Below are positions 23,976 to 38,200 of a stretch of 64,000 bases of DNA, in pieces. The stretch spans positions 8,068,027 through 8,132,026 of the forward strand of contig NC_087068.1 of assembly GCF_963678635.1 (NCBI RefSeq). Reading direction: 5' to 3'. The notes under the pieces are model-generated. The model was not told the origin of the DNA. It made no database searches and saw only the letters and a program-made list of their open reading frames with translations. The DNA comes from Symsagittifera roscoffensis (taxonomy: Eukaryota > Xenacoelomorpha > Acoela > Convolutidae). The first letter of the stretch is position 1. Every line of letters starts with the position of its first letter. A program made the translations under genes and the position numbers.

Positions 23976-26900
23976 TGCCGGTTTTCTAGCAAAATGAAGT
24001 ACTGAAAACATTTTGTATTTCAGAACTCAAATCCTAATGACTAGTTCTTTTTTAACTGTTATCTCACTATCTAACATGCAAGGATCTAGGATTTTTAAGA
24101 GATTTTCGGGTTTCTTAGAGTTTTATAGACATTGTTTTAGGCTGGTTAAAATCATTTCCGAGCTATGTAAGTCACCAAATAATTATATCTTGCGAACTAA
24201 CCATCACTTCAGCCAAAAAGTCATCTGCGGAAAAATTCAACTAAAAACCTTTTTTGGCGCAAGGTCCCCTAAAAACGATGGCGCCCAAAGAAAATTTTGA
24301 AAAAAAATTAGATGCATTCTGCCACAATTAATGTCATAAATTAGTAAGTTTAGTCATGTAGATTTTTGCGACGGACTGTTGAAAGCATTATTGATTTCAA
24401 AATCTTAAATTACTATTTTTAAATGTTGAGTTTTTTTGATAATCAATATCAAAAATGATTTTTCAATTAAAAACGCTTGGGGTGGAAACTTTTCTTTAGT
24501 AACGAACTACGAAATCTGAATCAAAAGGTATTTGTTATTTTCCTGGAGATAGTAAACGTTTAATACCTATTTTGATCAAAATTGCGTTTAAAATAATGGA
24601 ACCAAATCAATTTGGTTTTGTTATTTTTATACGAGTCGCTAAATACATCCTTTTAAATAGCGTTTGGAGATATGAAAAGAAGTCAAAAATGATTTTGAAA
24701 CCATTCATTGTTATTTTCTTTTAAATGTTTTATCAATGTTTTAAAGCGAAAAAGTTTTTTGTCGCAACTGTAAGGACACGAACAAGCCATTCGATGAGCA
24801 GCTAAAGCTTTATTTGCTATCTAATATTTTTTTTCAAACACCACCACAGATTTTATTTTTTCAGTTTAGCTTCGTGATTTAACCTAACCGACAATGCTAA
24901 ATAAAAAAATAGTATAAGTTAGTATCTTAAGGCGGCGATGGTGCCGCTTACTGGTTGACAGACTTGGTTTCATTGAAAATGCCAACCAGAACTACCCAAA
25001 ATTATATAATAGAAAAAACTAAGGGTACAAAAAAGTAAATACTGCCAATGGGCAATTTAAAAGCTTGATTGATTGCAATAAAACAAAATACCAGTTTCAT
25101 AAGGTTGAGTTGTATCAACAATTTACATCAACAGCATAAAAAGCTCATTCAATAGAAAATTTTTCATTTTCTTGATCGCACATTTATCTATGCGCAATAT
25201 TTTGCGTAAAATAAATTTTTGTAACTTAACACCTTATAAAATTGAAAAATAATTCATGAAATTGAAACAGACGAAGTAAAATTGAGCTTGAACAATTATT
25301 GCACTTTTTTTCTGGAGAAAAGAAAGACGCTTTTGAATTATAACTTGATGCAGTGAATGAAGCCTGTTTCCGTTAATTGCTTAAAATGAACAAGTTGTCA
25401 TGGTTGCCAAAAATAAGGAAATTCAGCAATTTATTTTTAAGGGCCAATTATTCTCAAAGTTTTTAGAATTACCAAGCTTTCTTGAACGCTTCAGTTTGAA
25501 TTTTGCTAGCTTATATTTTTTCAAGAAACAGGACGGCAAAACCGCAGATAATTTACTTACATTCAACAATTGCTGGACGGCCAAAAAATTTTCAAACATA
25601 ACAGGACGGCCAAAAAACGGTAAAACCCTAGATCATTTAGTTATATTCAAGCATTCATTTTTCTCAAAAAAGGTTTTGCTAAGGTGCGAGTAGTTTTTCT
25701 ATAAATTATATATATAAAAAAAATGGCACTTAATTATTAAATTGGAGGTTTGTTTAAAAAATTTTCTGTCTGATAGAACTCTCGTTTTGGTTCTTGATTA
25801 ATACGAGTAGCTCTGTTTTTACAACCACAATTATGATTTGGATTGTTTTTTGGTCATTTATCGATTTTTTAAATAAGCGCTTTTGACGAAAATTTTTATA
25901 CCCTCTGAAATTTATTGCTGTCCGGACCTTCAAAGCAAAATATATTTTTTCAGAGATAATTTTTCAAAAACACTGGGGTTTGAAATTCGCAAATTTGACC
26001 ACTTAGCGACTTCGACATACATACTGCGACATCGACTACTTGTAACACGCGCTCTTGAATCGAATTATTCCGAAATGAATTAACGCTAGCCAGTTGGTTT
26101 CATGATTATGATATGAGGCGCTGAATACATTCCTGCGTATGAGGGATATAAAGAAGTCAAAAACGAAAGAGAAATTATTCTGTCCACCTCAAAAACAAAC
26201 TCCTCAAGCATACATGTTCCTCTTTTTTTCGAAAGTCGGATCAATCAGATAAAGCTGATAATATTAGATATTTTGCAGATATATCAGTGTAAATTTACCG
26301 CACCTACTTTGCAATGAACAAAATAAACCAAAATTTAATTTAGATTTAAGTTTCGAAGCAGATACAATAAAAATTGTGTTGTGTAAACATTAATGCAATA
26401 ATAAATTGCACATTCATTAATCCAAGTAAGCTTAATTTCATAAGGGATAACGAACAAATTTCGAACTGCAGATCAAAAATTGTTTTTCTAAATTCAGTTC
26501 AATCAACTTGCACCTAAAAGTTTTTAAAACATGCATAAGAAAAACCTATGTAAGTGTGGACAGTTTGAGCCGTGAATAGTTTCCTCAAATTACTACAAGC
26601 AACCAAAACATATCAGCGCTTAATTTGAAAACTATTAATTAAGTACCAAGAAAATAATTGAACTATTCAAAAAAATTTAATTTATGAGTAGTAAAAAAAA
26701 CATAATTCCTAAAAGCTATTTGAAGTCTAAGAACTTTTCATGATTGACAATTTTGAAACAGAACCTACCCAAGTGAAGAAAACTGGATCTATCGACATTT
26801 TTTTATAAGAAAAATTTAAAAACTCAATCAATTGAAAAATTTAAAAACTTAATCTCTCCGGAAAAATTCGATGACAATTTGTAGCGAGCAAAAAAGTTGT

Positions 26901-28084
26901 CGCAATTTATAAACAAAGCTAGCAGACTCTTGGAGAAATTTATATGATCTAAAAACAACAAAAATGAATAGTTTCTAAGAATTTCGAATTTTCTCAATTT
27001 CGGCAAAAAATCACAATAGAACTCTTTGAGTTTCCAGAAGCTTTTGAGTGATTTTTTATTAAATTTACCTAATTTTTGGATTATTCCCATTTTTTTATTC
27101 CTCGTAAAAACTTTAAAAAACCTTAGTTAGATTATATTTTTTGGACCGATTCCACTTTCGCAGTTCATTGACACTACATATCGAGCCCACAGACCTCTAA
27201 GACATGTCTTTTGGTTGCCACTTAAGGCTAAATCAATTTACTTGGAATTAGTTTTCCATTTATCAGGTTAAATTACTCTTTGAAGAATTATAGACTTTCC
27301 AAATGCTACTTATAGTCTCCTGCCGCCAATTTTCCCTTCAAAGCTAAAATCTATCTTTGGGACAAAACTAATTGTAACTTATTCTGCCATTTACATCTTT
27401 CTCCCTGGAGTACTTTGTCTAAGAAAAGCAATTTAGTTTAGAAAATGATTTGCAAGTGAACTTGAAGAGGTCAAAGCTCAAACCGCGAAAAACAACTATT
27501 GAGCGTAAGCAAACTTCAAACTTTTTCCTCGAATAAAAAAACAACGTGACCAAAACTTTTTGCAAGCTCTTGCATGTAGTTCAATGCGGAATCTTCCAAA
27601 AAATTGACTGCTCATAACTGTGAACAAGTTCCACTGATTAATTGTAATTAATGTATTTTAAACAGTCAACTTTACCACTTCTACTTTTAAAAACAATTAA
27701 ATTATCACTTTTATCAATTACGACAAAATCTCAAACTCAAATTTCAAAGAAACAAATAGATGCCCAAAAAAACTAGAACAAAATATGATTGACACTTTTT
27801 GATTAAATTATCCCCATTCGAGAAAACTGGATCAAGAGGTAAACTTTATTTCGCTTGGAAATTCGATAACAGATTTCACTTTCAAAACCAGAAGTCGATC
27901 ACATTTTTCTTGACCTTTGTCCTTTCGCTGTTCGATAGTGAATTTTGTCTTCCTTTTAACGAAGGAAATGCCCTGATTTTGAAAAAATTAAAAGTCAAAC
28001 CGCGAAAGTAAATTTGAGCCTGAACTAATTTGACATTTCAAATTTAACTTTCGTGAAAAAAATGACAAGAAAATCATCGCAACA
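23976..28084. other. AT-rich intergenic DNA, no gene seen
   Basis: No exon with supporting splice sites or protein resemblance. From about 27.8 kb the sequence is a repeat related to that at 31.2-31.5 kb (shared blocks AGAAGTCGATCAC, CTGTTCGATAGTG and TTCCTTTTAAC). Confidence 0.4.
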
Positions 28085-28120
28085 TATATAAGAGTCTCAA
28101 CTACGTTCATCGACTCTTAA

Positions 28121-29168
28121 TCACTGACAGACTCATCAAAATTTGGTAGGCTGTCGTCTTAACAGCCTTTCAGTAATTTTACCGGGATAAAGTACCTAAA
28201 ATTTAGCTGATCTTCTGATAGTCAAAACAAATCATTTCGAGCTCTCCTGAAACTCCCATATAACCCATTCGCTTTCAAAACGTTTGTGTCGCAAATGGAA
28301 ATGTGAGCAGTCCGTTTTTTTAATACCCTGCGGCAGGTGACAAGTAAAATTACAAGAATAGTAAAAAAAAAGACATATCGGGGCGAAAAGCTACATCTGT
28401 TTGTGTAATGCAAAAAAAACTTTTCACCTGAGCGACCTGACCTGATATCGTAGCTTTCCAATTCCATTTAATTTAAAAAAAAATCAAAGCTTCACGGTTG
28501 AATATATCAAATTTGTCCGCTATATTTTGATAGCACATGCATTAAATTTAACCATCGAAACAATTTATGCAATTTAAAAAAAAAAACGATAAAAAAATCA
28601 TCGCGACCTATCTAAGAGTCTAAATTATGTTCATCGACTCTTAATCACTGACAGACTCATCAAAATTTGGTAGGCTGTCGTCTTAACAGCCTTTCAGTAA
28701 TTTTACCGGGATAAAGTACCTAAAATTTAGCTGATCTTCTGATAGTCAAAACAAATCATTTCGAGCTCTCCTGAAACTCCCATATAACCCATTCGCTTTC
28801 AAAACGTTTGTGTCGCAAATGGAAATGTGAGCAGTCCGTTTTTTTAATACCCTGCGGCAGGTGACAAGTAAAATTACAAGAATAGTAAAAAAAAAGACAT
28901 ATCGGGGCGAAAAGCTACATCTGTTTGTGTAATGCAAAAAAAACTTTTCACCTGAGCGACCTGACCTGATATCGTAGCTTTCCAATTCCATTTAATTTAA
29001 AAAAAAATCAAAGCTTCACGGTTGAATATATCAAATTTGTCCGCTATATTTTGATAGCACATGCATTAAATTTAACCATCGAAACAATTTATGCAATTTA
29101 AAAAAAAAAACGATAAAAAAATCATCGCGACCTATCTAAGAGTCTAAATTATGTTCATCGACTCTTAA
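28121..29168. repeat. Exact tandem duplication of a 524-bp unit
   Basis: Copy 1 is 28121-28644 and copy 2 is 28645-29168. By eye the copies are identical, including an 11-A run. The junctions fall in a repeated GTTCATCGACTCTTAA (ending at 28120, 28644 and 29168), suggesting unequal exchange between short direct repeats. The open frame inside each copy (minus strand, 81 codons) has no recognisable features. The second copy ends about 95 bp before the STOML2 stop codon. Confidence 0.95.
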
Positions 29169-29201
29169 CTATCAGCTCAATAAAAAGACATCAAATGAAT
29201 A

Positions 29202-29207
29202 TTTATT
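29202..29207 (-). promoter_or_regulatory. Polyadenylation signal of STOML2
   Basis: AATAAA on the minus strand, 55 nt past the TAA at 29263-29265. Confidence 0.6.
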
Positions 29208-29262
29208 GAAATCAACTTAAACAGAATAATTGTTTTTTTTTTCAAAAACTGCAACATTATCA

Positions 29263-32200
29263 TTAGTCTTGCCAGCCATCTTTTTCAGGCTCGGGTTCGT
29301 CGTCTGAGACTTGGTTAACATTTGATTTGGGTGTCCTCTCCATCTGTTGATTTACTTTCTGGTAGGTAGCTAGAGCCTAAGCAAAATTAAAATCTTATGC
29401 ATTATTTTTTTTCAACGATATGAAACGCTAAAGAGAAAATTTTGCATCAAAATCATATAAACATCATTAATAATTAGTTATCAAAATGTCAATGAAATTG
29501 GTTCTTTTTCCTTCCCCCCCCACACCTCACATCAGCATCAGTTTGATGGTGTAATGAGGGTTTTACAAGGTTATTTACGAAGACCAGATATGTTTGTCAT
29601 GGCCTAATTAGTTAGCATGTCAATTTTCATAAGCATCGGTTGGTGGGAACAGTTTAAAAGGAAAAAGTGCAGGTGGGTTGGAAAAGGAAAAAGAGCCACG
29701 AAATTAAATTAAACCGAAAAAATGGTTGTCTAGGATAAAATTTTTGAATAAAAAATCTACTACAATGAATTTTCAAGAATATTTTATGATCAGTAGCGGA
29801 CTTAAAGAGGGGTGGGGGGGGGGGGGGGGGAGAGAAGCTGCTTTTTGGTACCATTTTAAGAAACTCATTTTTGGCTAACCTTTAGCGCCAATATATAATA
29901 ATTTTGAGGGGTAGCGCGCTCCATTTTCCAAAAAAGACCTTTGTGGCATGTTTTTATTCAAAAAAATTGCCTGTAGCGCAGAAAATTTGGTCAGACTAAG
30001 GTCTTTATAGTGATTTGGGATAGCTCAAAAATAATTTGGCCGACTTAAAAAAAGGTCGACAAAGTTTAGTTGTTTTGAAAATCTCATGTCCCCTCGAGAA
30101 AATCCTAGATCCACGCAAAAGTAGCCCAATTAGACAAAATTGGATCAACAGGTATTATTTTTTCCCGCTAAGATATAAACTGGGCGACATTGGAAACGCA
30201 TCATACAGATTGAGCTCATTGTTTTTGTCAAAATAAAAAATGTTTTGGAATATGGTAATTTAAAGTAAATAGGCGCTTTTAAAACAAATTAGATCACATT
30301 TAAGCAACTACTTCGACATTGATTCCATACTATTTTGGTGTTTCTTGGTAAGCTAGATTGAAAATTGTGCTTAAAATTAACCAAAAAACGCCAATTTTGA
30401 TCCGCATAAAAGGTGTACTGATAGATTATTGTTCATTTTTGCCGCGTTTTGAGATTAAAACTAAAAATTTCTAGGGATGTGTGGCTGAAACTTGGGTCGA
30501 AAAAAAATTCGTTCTATGATATAAATTTAGTTACAATTTGAGACATTTCTGTGTGATCCTTACCAAAAAGTACGACAAAATCTATAGCGACATATCAGAA
30601 AAGCTCTGAGGATTTTAAAATTCGCACAAAATTTTATTGAAAGCTTTTTTTCCACGTTTTTAATGTTGCACAGAATATAAAAACTTAAATCCACTTTCGA
30701 GCTTAAATATCATTCACGTTTCTTCATGTCCGTGTAGTGTAGATCGTGATATTTTTTTCTTTTATGAGTCTCGATGAAAAAAGTCATTTAAACCTATATA
30801 AGCGTTTTCACAACGCTCATTGACACTTAAAGTCGCCAAAACGATCATTCGTTTTATACTAATTGCAAGTTACATCAAAATTTTGCATGCAATGCAGATG
30901 ATTCTAACGGTAGGTATGTAATGATTTTATAGCGTTCAAAAAAATAATGAGGTCGACCTAAAAAAAAAACAAACATAAAATTCTCTCATTGCAAAAAAAC
31001 GCGTCTAAGTTCACCGATACCAATATGAAAACATAGCCAACAGACAGTTGGAAAAGAGTCAACGAAGACAAGTGAACAAAAAAAAAACAGTTTTGTTTTT
31101 GAAAAAAATCTCAACTTTCGAATTTCAAAGAAACAAATTGATACCCTTAACGCTCTTTGAATTTCTAGAACAGTTTATGAATGGCACTTTTTTGATACAA
31201 ATAACCCAACTTAGAAAAAATTGGATCAGTAGGTATATTTTTAAACCGCTGAGAAATCTGAACATAAAATCCACATTCGAAACTAGAAGTCGATCACGTT
31301 TTTCGTGAACTTCACAATTAAGCTGTTCGATAGTGGAGTTTGCCTTCCTTTTAACAAAAGATATGAACTTAGAAAAATCAAAAGTCAAACCACGAAAAGT
31401 AAATTTGATCCTGAAAAATTTCTAGGACTTTTCCTGAAAAAGAAACATCGCGAACTATATAAGAGTGAACTACGTTCATCGACTCTTAAAGCTAATCAAG
31501 AGACAGTCGTAAGAGTGATGAAATCAAGGAAACAAAAAACGACAGATTTTTTATTATTGTTTCAACAACGAGTTTCATAGAAGATCACTTTAAAATTTAA
31601 AATTACTCTTCTCTTCAGATTTTTCATGCGTGCAAATTGATAACTAAATTTCCACTTTCGAAAAATAAAATCATTCACATTTCTAGACGCCATTTGCACT
31701 TCTGTTATTGGAGAGAGTAATCTGCCTCCCATTTAGGAAATGAAATTTAAAATTGTTCATACGCAATTTCAAGACTTTTTCCGAATAAACCTGAATTAAA
31801 GTAAGTTATTTTCGTTCAATAACACTTAAAATTCATCGTTTTTCTAATAGTACTCATCTGGTTTTTTACTTGATCACTTCATTGGCGAAAATGATTCTGT
31901 CCTCTTCTCTCTATATTAATAAAAAAATTTTGAAAGACTTTCAGTTTTATTACAACGACTGAAATAATTCTTCGTAATGCAAAAAAAAACGATCGCGTAA
32001 AAAACCCATGGGCCATAGAGTAAGTTCTCCATTCGTAAATGGTCCGGAGAAGAAAAACTAGTTTGAAGAAAATATTTCTTTGTAACTGACCGTTGACACC
32101 ATTGAAGATATGTCTCCCGTGTTTGCAGGCAGGAGTAGGGTGTTGTTCTCTTGAGCTAACTTGCCAAATGCCTCTATGTATTGCTCTGCAATGGCCAATG

Positions 32201-35200
32201 AAGCCGCACTCATCCCGTTCTAAATCAACGTAAAAGCCGGCACTTAAAACCAGGGTTGACACGTTTAAAACAGGGTGTTTAAAGCCGTTTTAAAATCGTT
32301 TAAAACGGTGTTTCAAAATTATTTTAAAACAAAGCTATTTTTGCGGTGTCTTTAAAAATATTAGGACGGTAATATCTTTTAACAAATAAGCCGCTATATG
32401 ATAGTTTCTTTTGACCGGCAGATGTAAGGTTTGCAATGATGTTTTTTTTTGCATCCAAAATTCAGAGGGGATCTAAATCCGCAATGAAGAAAGCTATGGT
32501 GTAGGTTTTTGAAAATTGCCCCGAAGTCTGAGATGAAAATACTACATATTTCAGTGGATAAAAATTTTCTTGTAGTAAAATTGTTGTGAAATGAACCTTG
32601 TTTATAAAAATGAACCAGATTATTGAGTAAAATGTTTGTAAAAAATACTTCATGCATAAGAAGCCGTTCATAAAATCGAATAGGCATAAAAATTCATCTT
32701 CAAAACTCCAAATCCAAAAATCTAGCCAACTGACAGTTGAAAAAGAGCAATGAACGCAATGAAATAGGAAGGAAAAACCTCTTTATCACCAATTATTTTC
32801 TATTTAAAATAAATCACCAAGACCTATATAAGAGTACTCACTACACTCATTACTCCTAATAACTTTTCAATTAGATTGAGTACATACTAACTAAATTTTA
32901 TAAGTCTACAACAACTTTTTTATTTTTGAAAAACTGAACTTAATTTGGCAAACCCAACATTGAAATATCGGTTTCCCGAGATGATAGTGAAAAAAGTCAC
33001 GGCAGCAGCAACTGAGAACCGTTTCGCAAATGATCGCAGCAAACTAACAAAATCAAACGTAAATTACCTTCCGTTGAAGTGATTGACTGATGGCTTCTAT
33101 GCTCTTGGCGCGTGCATTTGCCACATTCAGAATGGCCTCTGCCTGTCCCTTGGCCTCATTAATAGACTCCCTCATTTGAGCCTCACTTCTCAGAATAGTC
33201 GACTACAACATCCGAAAAAACCATTAATCTGACGAGATCAAAGTTTCTTAAAACTTTCTTTTATAGATATTTTTGACACCGAATTAGAACGAAAGCAGCG
33301 ACAAAATGAATTTAAAATCCTTAGCCTTTCTTATTTAGTAATCCGCTTTCATAAACTTTTTACACAGACGTGAAGCTGCACTTCGCATACACAAGCAAAA
33401 ATATGACCGATAATGCTACTGGGAAAAACTGAATGAGTAAAACTTTGAGTCTACAAAATTTCTAATGTGACGCACGCCAATTATGAGTAAACACAATTGC
33501 TAAGTGACGCAAATCAATTATGACGCATTCGCAATACCAGTCAATTTTAAAAAAATATATATACCAACTACCATGCCTCAATTTATAGAGCGGACGCATT
33601 TTAAATAGTATACGTAAAATTTCATTAAAAACATCCGTCCCTGCCCAGATTCGAACCCTCTTATTTTGTTGCGGGTCTCCTTCACTACCTCTACGCTATA
33701 TATCCATGATACCTTGAAGCTAAAGTTCTATTTGTAATATAATATTCGGTGTTAATATCCTTAATATTGGCTTTACTTAATAGCTGGATCAAAATGAGCA
33801 CTTTCAAAATGAACACATTTTGTGGCAACAATTGCATCGCAACAATATTTGCGACTTAGGTTGGAAAAAGTTCTTAGTATACGACAAGCTATGATTGTGT
33901 AATTATTTTGCTCCTAAATCGTACTACAATCTGAGGAATTATCGGCTGCAAATTCATTAGCTGTGGAATTTTTTTTGAAACAAAAATATCCCTCGTTTTA
34001 CAATTTTCTCTTTTTCTTTGCAATGATAACTGTGGTCCAAACATTCCGTGCTACACCGGCTTCTTGTATTAAAATTATGTAAGTATTGCTTCCCTGGTCA
34101 AACCCGCTGGGGAAAAACGGCAAAAAAACGCTTACAAGCGCCACTAAAAAATCTGTACTTTCAACTAAAACTCAAACCAAATGAGAACGACATAAAACTT
34201 CTGGCTCATTTAGTCAGAAACTTTCAACATATCTTTATAAAATATTCTAAGAGAGGGACCTCGCTCTCAGGAACACGACCACCCTCGCCACCCAAAGACC
34301 CACTAGGACCGAGCCTAAAATGTTTCTAAGAGCACATTTGATGCCAATCTATACCAACTTGAGGGTAGCACAAAAATAGCCCAAAAACTACCTTTTTGTC
34401 CCGTTTTTTTTTAAACAATTTGCCAGCTGCGAGAAAAATGTTGTCTATCTAGAATCTTTATGGTGTGAGTGTGTTTTAAGACAGCTCCGAACATCATTTT
34501 GGTCGACCGAAAAAATGAAACTTTTGAATTTTTTTTTTAGAAAAATCCGCCCGCCCTTCGATGTAACCCTAGATCTGCCCCTGGAGTACATAATAGTCTC
34601 TCTCAAGTTAAGGCTTTAAAAAATTCAACTTTCCTTTGTGGAAGAAACTGATTTCCCTTTCAGTTATAAGTATGATGAAGGATTGCATGAGAAACGCCGA
34701 AATTAAAGATCACTAATTTTGTACCGTTATAAAGCACAACTGTTCCCTAGTAACTCATTTATACTTTAGAAACCCAAATATCACACCTGCATCCTTCTTC
34801 TTTTAATTTCTCCAAAGTATCAAGTTTTGGCTTATTATATGTTGATCTTAGTTGTTGTGATTTGTTTTTAGTATCTTATAATGACCTTCGGTATTTTAAT
34901 TAATACCAGTTTAGTTACGACCATCGGTCGATATGAACGGAAGTTCAGTTGTTCTTTTTAACGTTCTTAATTCAACTACTTCCTTTTATCGTTTTAACCT
35001 TTAAGCTTATGTACATACTTTGTACATATAGAACCATAGAATTAGAATAGTTTATTATGGCGCAGTCAAATGATTCGAACGTGCGTGGAACTCCCCCCTT
35101 TTGGCCTAATCACACTCTAGAGCCATCGCATGCCTGGACCCAATGGAGCGACCAATTCCAATTGGCGATCATTGCGAAAGAATATCTGGATTTAGAGCCT

Positions 35201-38200
35201 ACATGGACCAGAGATACCGGAGACGCAAATTCCAATTTTGGAACAAGCAACAGGCAGCGAGTCGGACGCGGAAAAAGCCAACAGAGAGAGCAGGAACAAA
35301 AGCACAATGAAACAGTACGAATAGGGAGCGAAGGAAAAAGAGTTTTTACACAAAAGAACCCGAGAGTCAAGATTCTAGCAATATCGTTCTCTGAGTTCTG
35401 GACTTTACTAGACGCAGAATTTAACAAACCGCCCAACACTACGTTCGAAAGATATAAACTACTAAATCTAAAGCAAAAATACCGTGAGTCGTACGAACAA
35501 TTCTGGGGAGCACTGACGGACCTAGACAGCACGTGCAACATCAAGGAATCTGATGAGGCGGAATGGATAAGGGATATCTTCATTTGCAATATGAAGAACA
35601 CAGCCACCCAGAGGAAGCTACTTTCAGCTACCATAAACCCGTCGGAAGCACTTAACCAAGCCCTAATCGACAAAAAGGGATATTTTAACCACCAGAAACT
35701 GACAAATATGTCACGGTCATCGACCAACGGGACAACTTTTAAATCTTTTAGTAACCACAATCATATCAAAAGGAACCAAGTTTAAACATCGAAAGGAGTA
35801 ACTCGTGCATGAAATGCGGAAATACATTTACGAAAGGGCACTTAAACGTTTGCCCAGCGAAGGACATAACCTGTAAAAACTGTAATTATAAGGGACACTT
35901 CGCCAAATTATGTAAATCACGCAATAAGAGACCAACTGTAAATACTGTATCAGATAATTACGTAAATACCGAGAATTGTACATACACAACTCCGGAAAAC
36001 TCGTGGATGGAAGAAAAAGAATCGTGCGACGTTATAAATGCGTGGAATGAGTACGGACAGAGCGATGATGACGATTTCTCGGTGCTGAGCGTCAGAACTA
36101 TTTACGACAATAATGGCCTCGAAACAAAGAAACTCCTGGACCTAGGCATCGGCTGGGATATGATTGTAAATATGAACATACCTGTAGATTCAGCAAGCCC
36201 TGTAAGTTTTTTAAAACAGAATGTACTACACGAAATTAAACTAAGATACCCGAACCTCAAGATACACCCAGTGGAGAAAAGAATAAAAGACCTATACTGC
36301 GGATTCACCAATGATACGATCAATATTTTGGGAAAAATAATTGTCAGAACACAGTCCAATGGGTGGATCAGCGAAGAAACCCCATTCCTCATAACCGGCG
36401 GACACGAGCGGAACATATTGGGGAACGACAATTTACCCAAACTGGGCATAGAAATAACGCAGAGGAAATGCCCCCAACCAATCTGCATGGTCAATCAACC
36501 CACACTCGAGAGTGAGTACAAAAACTTGCCTTCTTTATCAGACAAAATTTTCAACGAGTTCAAAAACTTATTCACTAGAGTGGGGAAAATACCTAACGAT
36601 CGAAAGGTAACCCATTTTCACACACCTTTTAAACCAACACAGTCCAAAGGGAGAAGAGTTCCACTCCACTTACTCGCGGGAATGAACGAAGAATTAAAAA
36701 GAATGGAAAAAGAAGGTCACATAATAAAATTAGAGAAATGCGACGAAGATTATTTTATCAGCCCAATTGTAATCACTCGGAAAAAGGATACTTCAATAAA
36801 ACTGGCACTTGACTCTAAGCTTTTAAATGATCAAATTTTTAAAAATAAGTATCAAATGCCGAACATCCATGAACTGATTGATAACATGGCCCTCCAAATT
36901 TCAGAAAAATCCAACGGGCGAGTGTGGTTTAGTAATTTAGACCTGAAAAACGCCTATAGCCAACTTAAACTATGCGATCAAACAAGTAAACAGTGCACAT
37001 TTTAGCATAGTAGGCGGCGAAACGACCGGAACGTATCGATTTCGAACGGGATTTTACGGATTGGGAGACATGCCCAATGAATTCCAACGGGTCATGGACT
37101 CACTGTTGAAAAATATTCTGTTTACAAATTGTTACATAGACGACATCCGGGTAGCCTCGCGTGGATCCCTGGAAGAACACAAATCAATAGTGTACAAAAT
37201 TTTATCAATATTAGATAAGAATAACATGGCAGTTAAATGGAGAAAATGCGCACTTTTTAAATCCGACATCGAATGGCTTGGCTTCAAGATCTCAGGCGAT
37301 GGAGTACAACCGTTGGTCGGTAAAGCCGACGCAATAAAAAATTTGCCAACCCCGAACAATATTTCTGAACTTCGTTCATTTTTCGGCTCGATAAACCAAT
37401 ATGTAAAATTCGTCCCTAACTTATCGACGTTAAGCTCCCCTCTTCGACCTCTTCTAAAAAAAATCGTTATACAAATGGGATACTAGCCATTCAATAGCGT
37501 TTGAGAAGTTAAAAACTGAAATTGTAAATATTGCAGAAAACAGCCATTTCGATATAAAAGAGAAGACAAGACTGAAAACGGACGCTTCACATAGCGGACT
37601 AGGGGCAACCCTAGAACAATTACAGGACGACCAGTGGAAAACAATCGCGTTTGCATCCAGATTTTTAAACAACCATGAAATGAAATATTCGACCAACGAA
37701 TTAGAGTTGCTGGGAGTCGTATGGGCTACAGAACAATTCAGAAACTACCTGTACGGAACAGAATTCCAAATAGTAACTGATCACAAAGCATTACTATCAG
37801 CACTTTCGGCAAATCATGGAAACAAAACGATGCATAGCCGATTGACCCGTTGGGTAAACAGACTTTTACCATTCAATTTTAAAATTTCACATTTACCAGG
37901 AAAGGACATGGGCTTTACTGACCTTTTATCTAGACTTCCTTCGGGCAAAGCCCTTCCAATTTCCCATTATGACGACGAATTTGTAGTCGCTTCAATCGAC
38001 AAAACTCAGAACATTTTATCGACTAAACAAGATTCTAAAATAGTTACTGTAAATTCTGTGGAAAGACCAGCGGTCGCTGTAAATACTAATTCACGAGTTA
38101 ATACAATCCCGTCGGGAAACAAAAATTCAAGCGACGTGATTGGTCAGAATCGGTTGAATAGCTCTTTAGCTTTACTCAATCTCAAGATTTTTGCTGCTAT

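Noticed and set aside
28222-28467. 81-codon open frame present twice (also 28746-28991)
   Set aside because: The repetition is explained by the tandem duplication; composition is not protein-like beyond a short hydrophobic stretch.
35781-35787. TTTAAAC as a -1 slippery heptamer for gag-pol
   Set aside because: It is not in register with the gag reading frame, so classical simultaneous slippage would not give the pol frame.
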